From Megamerina dolium (lineage: Eukaryota > Arthropoda > Insecta > Diptera > Megamerinidae), in assembly GCA_963854835.1 (NCBI GenBank), contig OY978529.1, positions 49,409,821 to 49,473,820 on the forward strand: 64,000 nt of DNA. Direction: 5' to 3'. Below, piece by piece: positions 59,840-64,000 of the stretch. The translations under genes were made by a program, and so were the position numbers. Positions within the stretch are counted from its first letter, which is position 1; each line of letters opens with the position of its first letter. Under the pieces are notes generated by a model. It did no database searches, was not told the origin of the DNA, and saw nothing but the letters and a program-made list of their open reading frames with translations.

Positions 59840-60418
59840 TATTTGCGATTGTTTGAATTTAGACGTTTTTTAATGTATGTATTGTGGGTATGTACATATG
59901 TATATTGCAAATGTGGCAATCAAATTTAGATATTTTTATAGTTACAAATTTCGATTTATTGTATATTGCCCATCTCTATTGGCATAAATTAGTATAAACC
60001 CCATAATATTTTTTGCTGATATTAATATATTTTATAAATTGGTAATTTATATTTTATTATGGAAAAATATTAGCTCTTTTTCATGGCTTTGCCAATAGAA
60101 TAGACTAGGTAAAACATTTAGGGCCTTAACATGAATAATCGGAACAAACGAAAGAACACATGTTAGCTATGTCGAAACAACGGCTTTAAATGAGGAAATT
60201 AAATTTGATCAATTTATTCGTTTTTGTAATCATAAGTGAAATTTCAGGATATTTATTTAATGAAATCTTTCATTTTCCCCGTCTTTAATAATTTTGCTAG
60301 TGTAAAAAAAAAATTTCCGATCAAAAATAGTGGTGGTCTCAAGGTACAATGGGTGGTTTGTATTTGAAATACAAAGCTGTATTACTCATTTAAACTTTTG
60401 CTGCGATGTATATATTCT
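59840..60418. other. AT-rich intergenic stretch
   Basis: No gene or repeat is recognised apart from short AT-rich words. Confidence 0.55.
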
Positions 60419-60730
60419 CCAGAATTATAGAATTAGAAGATTGCGCATTCAGAACGCTGTGACGAAAGAAATGTCAAAATGACGAACAAATTGAGAAGAA
60501 AAACGTAAACAATGCGAATGAATGAATAGAGCAAACATTGGACCAGTGTCACATTCATAACTGATTTTGTCAAATTCACCGAAAACCATTCCATTCAACA
60601 CATTCAAGCATTTCCGTATTCTTGCTGCTATAACAACAACAACAACCTCAAGAATGACAGAATATAAATGTTACGCGCTAAGCGCTAATCCTCTCTGATA
60701 GGCGCAATCTTCTAATTCTATAATTCTTGG
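60419..60730. mobile_element. 312-bp element with perfect 26-bp inverted ends
   Basis: AGAATTATAGAATTAGAAGA plus TTGCGC at 60421-60446 is repeated exactly, inverted, at 60702-60727. There is no open frame. The middle has CAACAACAACAACC and GCGCTAAGCGCT. It is probably a MITE of an unidentified superfamily; a clear target duplication was not found. Only one copy is present in the window. Confidence 0.65.
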
Positions 60731-61320
60731 CACAACCTTAGTATTCTGTCATCCGAGTATATTGCTAGCATTTTACTCTAACTATTGTTGACTATGATTT
60801 ATTTATTTATTTTATTTATTAAGTGCTTAAAGAACAATAGAATTGTTAAATAAACTAAAAACGCAGCGCTAGCAACGGAGGCTAATGATTTTTGTAAATT
60901 ATTATGTAAGCGAACGCAGCTCTCAATAAGTGGGTAGAATTAATTTCCTAATGCTTTCTAAATGTTACATTTTCCAGTTGTATCTGATATTTTAGTACAG
61001 AAGGGTATTTATAAATAATTAATAACAGCGTTGCAAAATTTAAACAAACGAATTCCAAGTATTTCCAAATTGTATTGCATGTATTGTGATAATAATATGC
61101 TCTTATTGTATTTGATAATGCTTTTATGATTATCCTGAGGCACTGTTATATAATACTTTGTTAGATAAAATTATTTATTTACAATACTTTTGTTTATGTA
61201 CTAAAATCAAATAGAGGGTTACCTGTAAATGAGCGGTAAGCCATAAAAATAGCAACCATGCAATGCCGCAACCGTTTTGTGCGCTAGCTCTGTCGGTAGA
61301 AGAATAAATTCTAAAACAAA
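60731..61320. other. AT-rich intergenic stretch
   Basis: No gene is recognised. It ends in a GC-richer patch (61255-61300), which could be a promoter or 5' UTR region. Confidence 0.5.
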
Positions 61321-61338
61321 ATGGAGGTCTTTGATGTG
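61321..61338 (+). other. possible first coding exon of a downstream gene
   Basis: AAACAAA precedes ATGGAGGTCTTTGATGTG, and GTGCGT at 61339 could be a donor. Without a splice the frame closes at TGA soon after. No matching second exon is seen before the window ends, so this is only a candidate. Confidence 0.15.
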
Positions 61339-64000
61339 GTGCGTACGTTTTTTTTGTTAAAGTGATGTGAAAAATTGCAAAAAACGGTAATTAAATGTGA
61401 AAATTAATTGCACAAACTAATAGAAAAGTGTAGCAAAACATTTTGACTGCAAATTTCAATAGAAATCTAGCAAATTGACGTTGTATGAATTGCACAAATT
61501 GGAATTGAAAAATTTTCATCTGGAGTTTTGTTGAAAAGTGAACAAATGGAATGGACGAAGAAGAAGACAAAAAAAAAGAAAGAGGAAGAAAATTTCTGTA
61601 CTTCGCGAACCGCCGACAACAGTTACGATAGTCGCCGACATTAATTTTTCCGTCTTACTTTTATGTCTTTCTTTGATGCAATTTATGAACAGAATCCAAA
61701 AAAAAAAATGTGAACAATGTTGAACGTTTATTTATTATTGCAAAATTAATTACAAAAATAAAATAACATGGAATGAAAACTCGCGTAAAGTGCAATCGGT
61801 TCAAATTTGATTTCTTACAGATGTAAAAAGAGAGAAAAAGAAGAAAATTTTAGAAACGAAATACAAAATGAGTGTTGGAGAAAAAGCACAAGCCAAATAA
61901 TTAAAAAAAAATCATTGGTGAATGTTTTGTTTTTTTTTTTTGTTTGCTTAGTATGTGGCCTTTTTTTTTTTATAATTAATTGAAAGTGATGATTGAGCTA
62001 GTGAATGTACATGTGTATGTATGCCTTCGTTTGAATATTACTTTATCTCTTTTTGGATGTCTATCGATTACTCGGCTTTTGTTGCTGGTGCCATCGTTGC
62101 TGATGCCCTCGATGCTGCTACTATTGATGGCAAGAAGAAATTAATGTATATTCGTACATACATACATACATAAAGTTAAAAAATTAAATGATTGCGTCTG
62201 TTGGTTTTTTTTTTTTTTGCTTTTGGAGTGTGTCTTTTTTTATTGGTGGTGTTGTTACTTGCTTTGAGCTCATTCTTCGCTACTATAATACTGCTGCCCA
62301 GCTAGCTGTGTTTGAGCACATTCATCCGGTCTCTATATTGGTTTTGTGTTGTATTCTTTGTTGTTGTTGTTTTTTTTTCTGCATAATTAAAATCTATCTT
62401 ATGTTTCTTCTATTCTTTTACAATTTTCCAGCAATATTAACATCATCAGAGCGACGAACATTGTGATTTGCAATTTAATTACGAATTTCGTTTAGACGGC
62501 TTTTATTTGTTGGTTTCCTTTACACATATACATTCTTTTTCCATCATCATCATCATTTTTATTTGTCTCGCTCTCCCTGTGCTATGCTGTGGTGTTTGCT
62601 CGTGTCGGCTCAACATCGGTACGTGTCAGTCGCCAGCAGTTGCTTAGGTGTGTACATGATGATTATGATTTTCAATTCAATATTCGCTGTTATTAATGTA
62701 CTCGCATACATACATATGTATGTACAATACAATTGCGTTCACATTAAAGCTGTTTAGTTTATCATTTGGACTTGCATTCATACGACGACGATGACGGCGA
62801 GTTCATTCGTCGTAAAATGTCGAATTTCGTGAGTGGTTGCGTGTGTATACTTCCATCATTTTTAATTTTCACCTGCATATGCCGTTGCATACATACAATG
62901 CATTTTATAATTGATAAATTTTGCAAAATGTGAATTTAGGAAAAACACATATTTTTTTTTTGTGTCATATACATACACAGTGATATCTACATTTACAGTC
63001 AGGAGGAGCTTAATAGTGCAGTTGGCCTAGTTTTCAAATAATCCCTTGCTCATGATGCAATATTGTGTGTGTACTCGTCTAAGAATTCTTTAAGGAATAT
63101 TTTCATAGCTAGTTTATTCCAGATTTATTAGTTGTGTGTATCTTCTTACAATTGCACCAAATGCGTGTTTTCTATTTTCCATATGAATTTCATAATTGCA
63201 TTTGAGTTCATTGGTAATTAAAATTATAACGTCATATGTATGCACTTATACTAACAGCACAATTATGTGCGAGAGGAAAAGAGAAAGCGTATGTTTTACA
63301 TGAATGAGCTAAGAAGATGTGTGTACGATTGTGTTTCTGCATTTGGCTGAATAATTTTGTGCAACAAACATTGTGACTGGTTTTTAAAACACTGTTTTGT
63401 TATTGTTGTAATTATTGCGCTATGCTTTACAGTATGTTGTTTTACATTCGACTTGACAACCAGATGTACATAGGACATTTTGTTGTTGGTGTTCGTTTTT
63501 TAATTAGCACCAAAAGGGGAAAATCATAGAGTTATTTTGAGCTCTAATGTATATTTGATGAAATTGGTTGTGTATTGAAGAATATTATCTACACAGTATT
63601 AATAAAATTGAAAGAAGAGATAGAAAGTACAAGGTACAAAAAAAAATTGTCAATAGCAATACAATTAAATATATATTTAGCAATAGCAGTACAGTGGTAG
63701 AAATTGCAATTAACGCAAATATTAAATTTATTCAATGTGCAATCATTATCAGTGAGTTATGAAATCAATGGGATTAAATTGGGTTTTACAAGATGACAAT
63801 GCGCCCATGAATACAAGAAAAAATGTTGCGAAATACATTAAAAATTCGAATATACAAATTTGATCACCTAGTGAAAATAAATGGTGTGTCTTAAAAAAGG
63901 ATTGTCAAAATTCTGAATCTAATAAGACCCTTTTGCAAGCATTTTCTTTGATAATATGCTTTTTCTACCTAATGTATGTCGTTTTTTTCAACCTTTAGGC
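61339..64000. other. AT-rich stretch without a recognised gene
   Basis: Lysine-rich (61538-61723) and hydrophobic, Cys/Phe-rich (62188-62466) frames are open but of low complexity. Contains poly(T) near 61929 and 62208, CATACATA runs near 62155 and a CATCATCATCAT tract near 62541. It may be 5' UTR or intron of a gene that continues to the right. Confidence 0.5.

Noticed and set aside
61538..61723. Lys/Arg-rich plus-strand frame
   Set aside because: It depends on GAAGAAGAAG and poly(A) tracts.
62188..62466. 92-codon hydrophobic frame that could look like a membrane protein
   Set aside because: Phe/Cys codons come from T-rich and TTGTTG repeats; no splice or homology support.
1..64000. CRISPR arrays, prokaryotic operons or phage-type systems
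   Set aside because: No regularly spaced repeats with unique spacers were found, and the introns, MITEs, SINEs and gene content are eukaryotic.

Overview
The window is nuclear DNA of a higher dipteran insect. It is strongly AT-rich, has short introns with GT..AG boundaries, and carries two recognisable nuclear housekeeping genes among many decayed mariner, Tc1-like, RTE, jockey-type and RNase H-type elements, tRNA-derived SINEs and MITEs. A tephritid-like fly is my best guess, but that is inference: nothing here fixes the genus.

Positions 1-50.6 kb hold no cellular gene that I can support. This part is a transposon graveyard in AT-rich, microsatellite-rich DNA. It contains: (a) a MITE family of about 530 bp, with seven copies in the window, that makes 3-bp TWA target duplications and is therefore probably PIF/Harbinger-derived, including one copy nested in another at 13.4-14.5 kb; (b) three copies of one mariner family (11.3, 27.7, 39.2 kb), two copies of a second (32.8, 45.4 kb), two internally deleted copies of a third (16.1, 22.1 kb) and one of a fourth (25.0 kb); (c) two copies of a Tc1/mariner-superfamily element (42.8, 49.5 kb); (d) RTE-like LINE copies (5.5, 30.4, 43.6 kb, and a short related 3' end at 36.8 kb); (e) RNase H-type non-LTR fragments (18.2, 21.9, 31.1, 41.9 kb, and perhaps the endonuclease piece at 47.1 kb); (f) two oppositely oriented jockey-type fragments (35.1 and 37.7 kb); (g) a tRNA-derived SINE family (8.2, 28.3, 35.5, 46.5 kb). 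Several insertions are stacked, so their order can be read.

Positions 50.6-59.9 kb are the gene-bearing part. DUS1L (tRNA-dihydrouridine synthase 1-like; six coding exons, 549 aa) runs 50669-54554 on the plus strand, and Rpp30 (RNase P/MRP subunit p30; six exons, 303 aa) runs 58527-59835 on the plus strand. Both products act on tRNA: RNase P removes the 5' leader and Dus enzymes reduce uridines, so they are adjacent genes of one broad process, though nothing shows co-regulation. A small, uncertain two-exon minus-strand gene candidate (57843-58325) lies head-to-head with Rpp30. MITEs sit in DUS1L intron 2 and between the two genes.

Positions 59.9-64 kb hold a compact inverted-repeat element (60.4-60.7 kb) and AT-rich DNA that may contain the 5' end of a further gene. 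No new defence or other multi-gene system was found. The most informative material is the MITE family, the dated nested insertions, and the shared frameshift in one mariner family.
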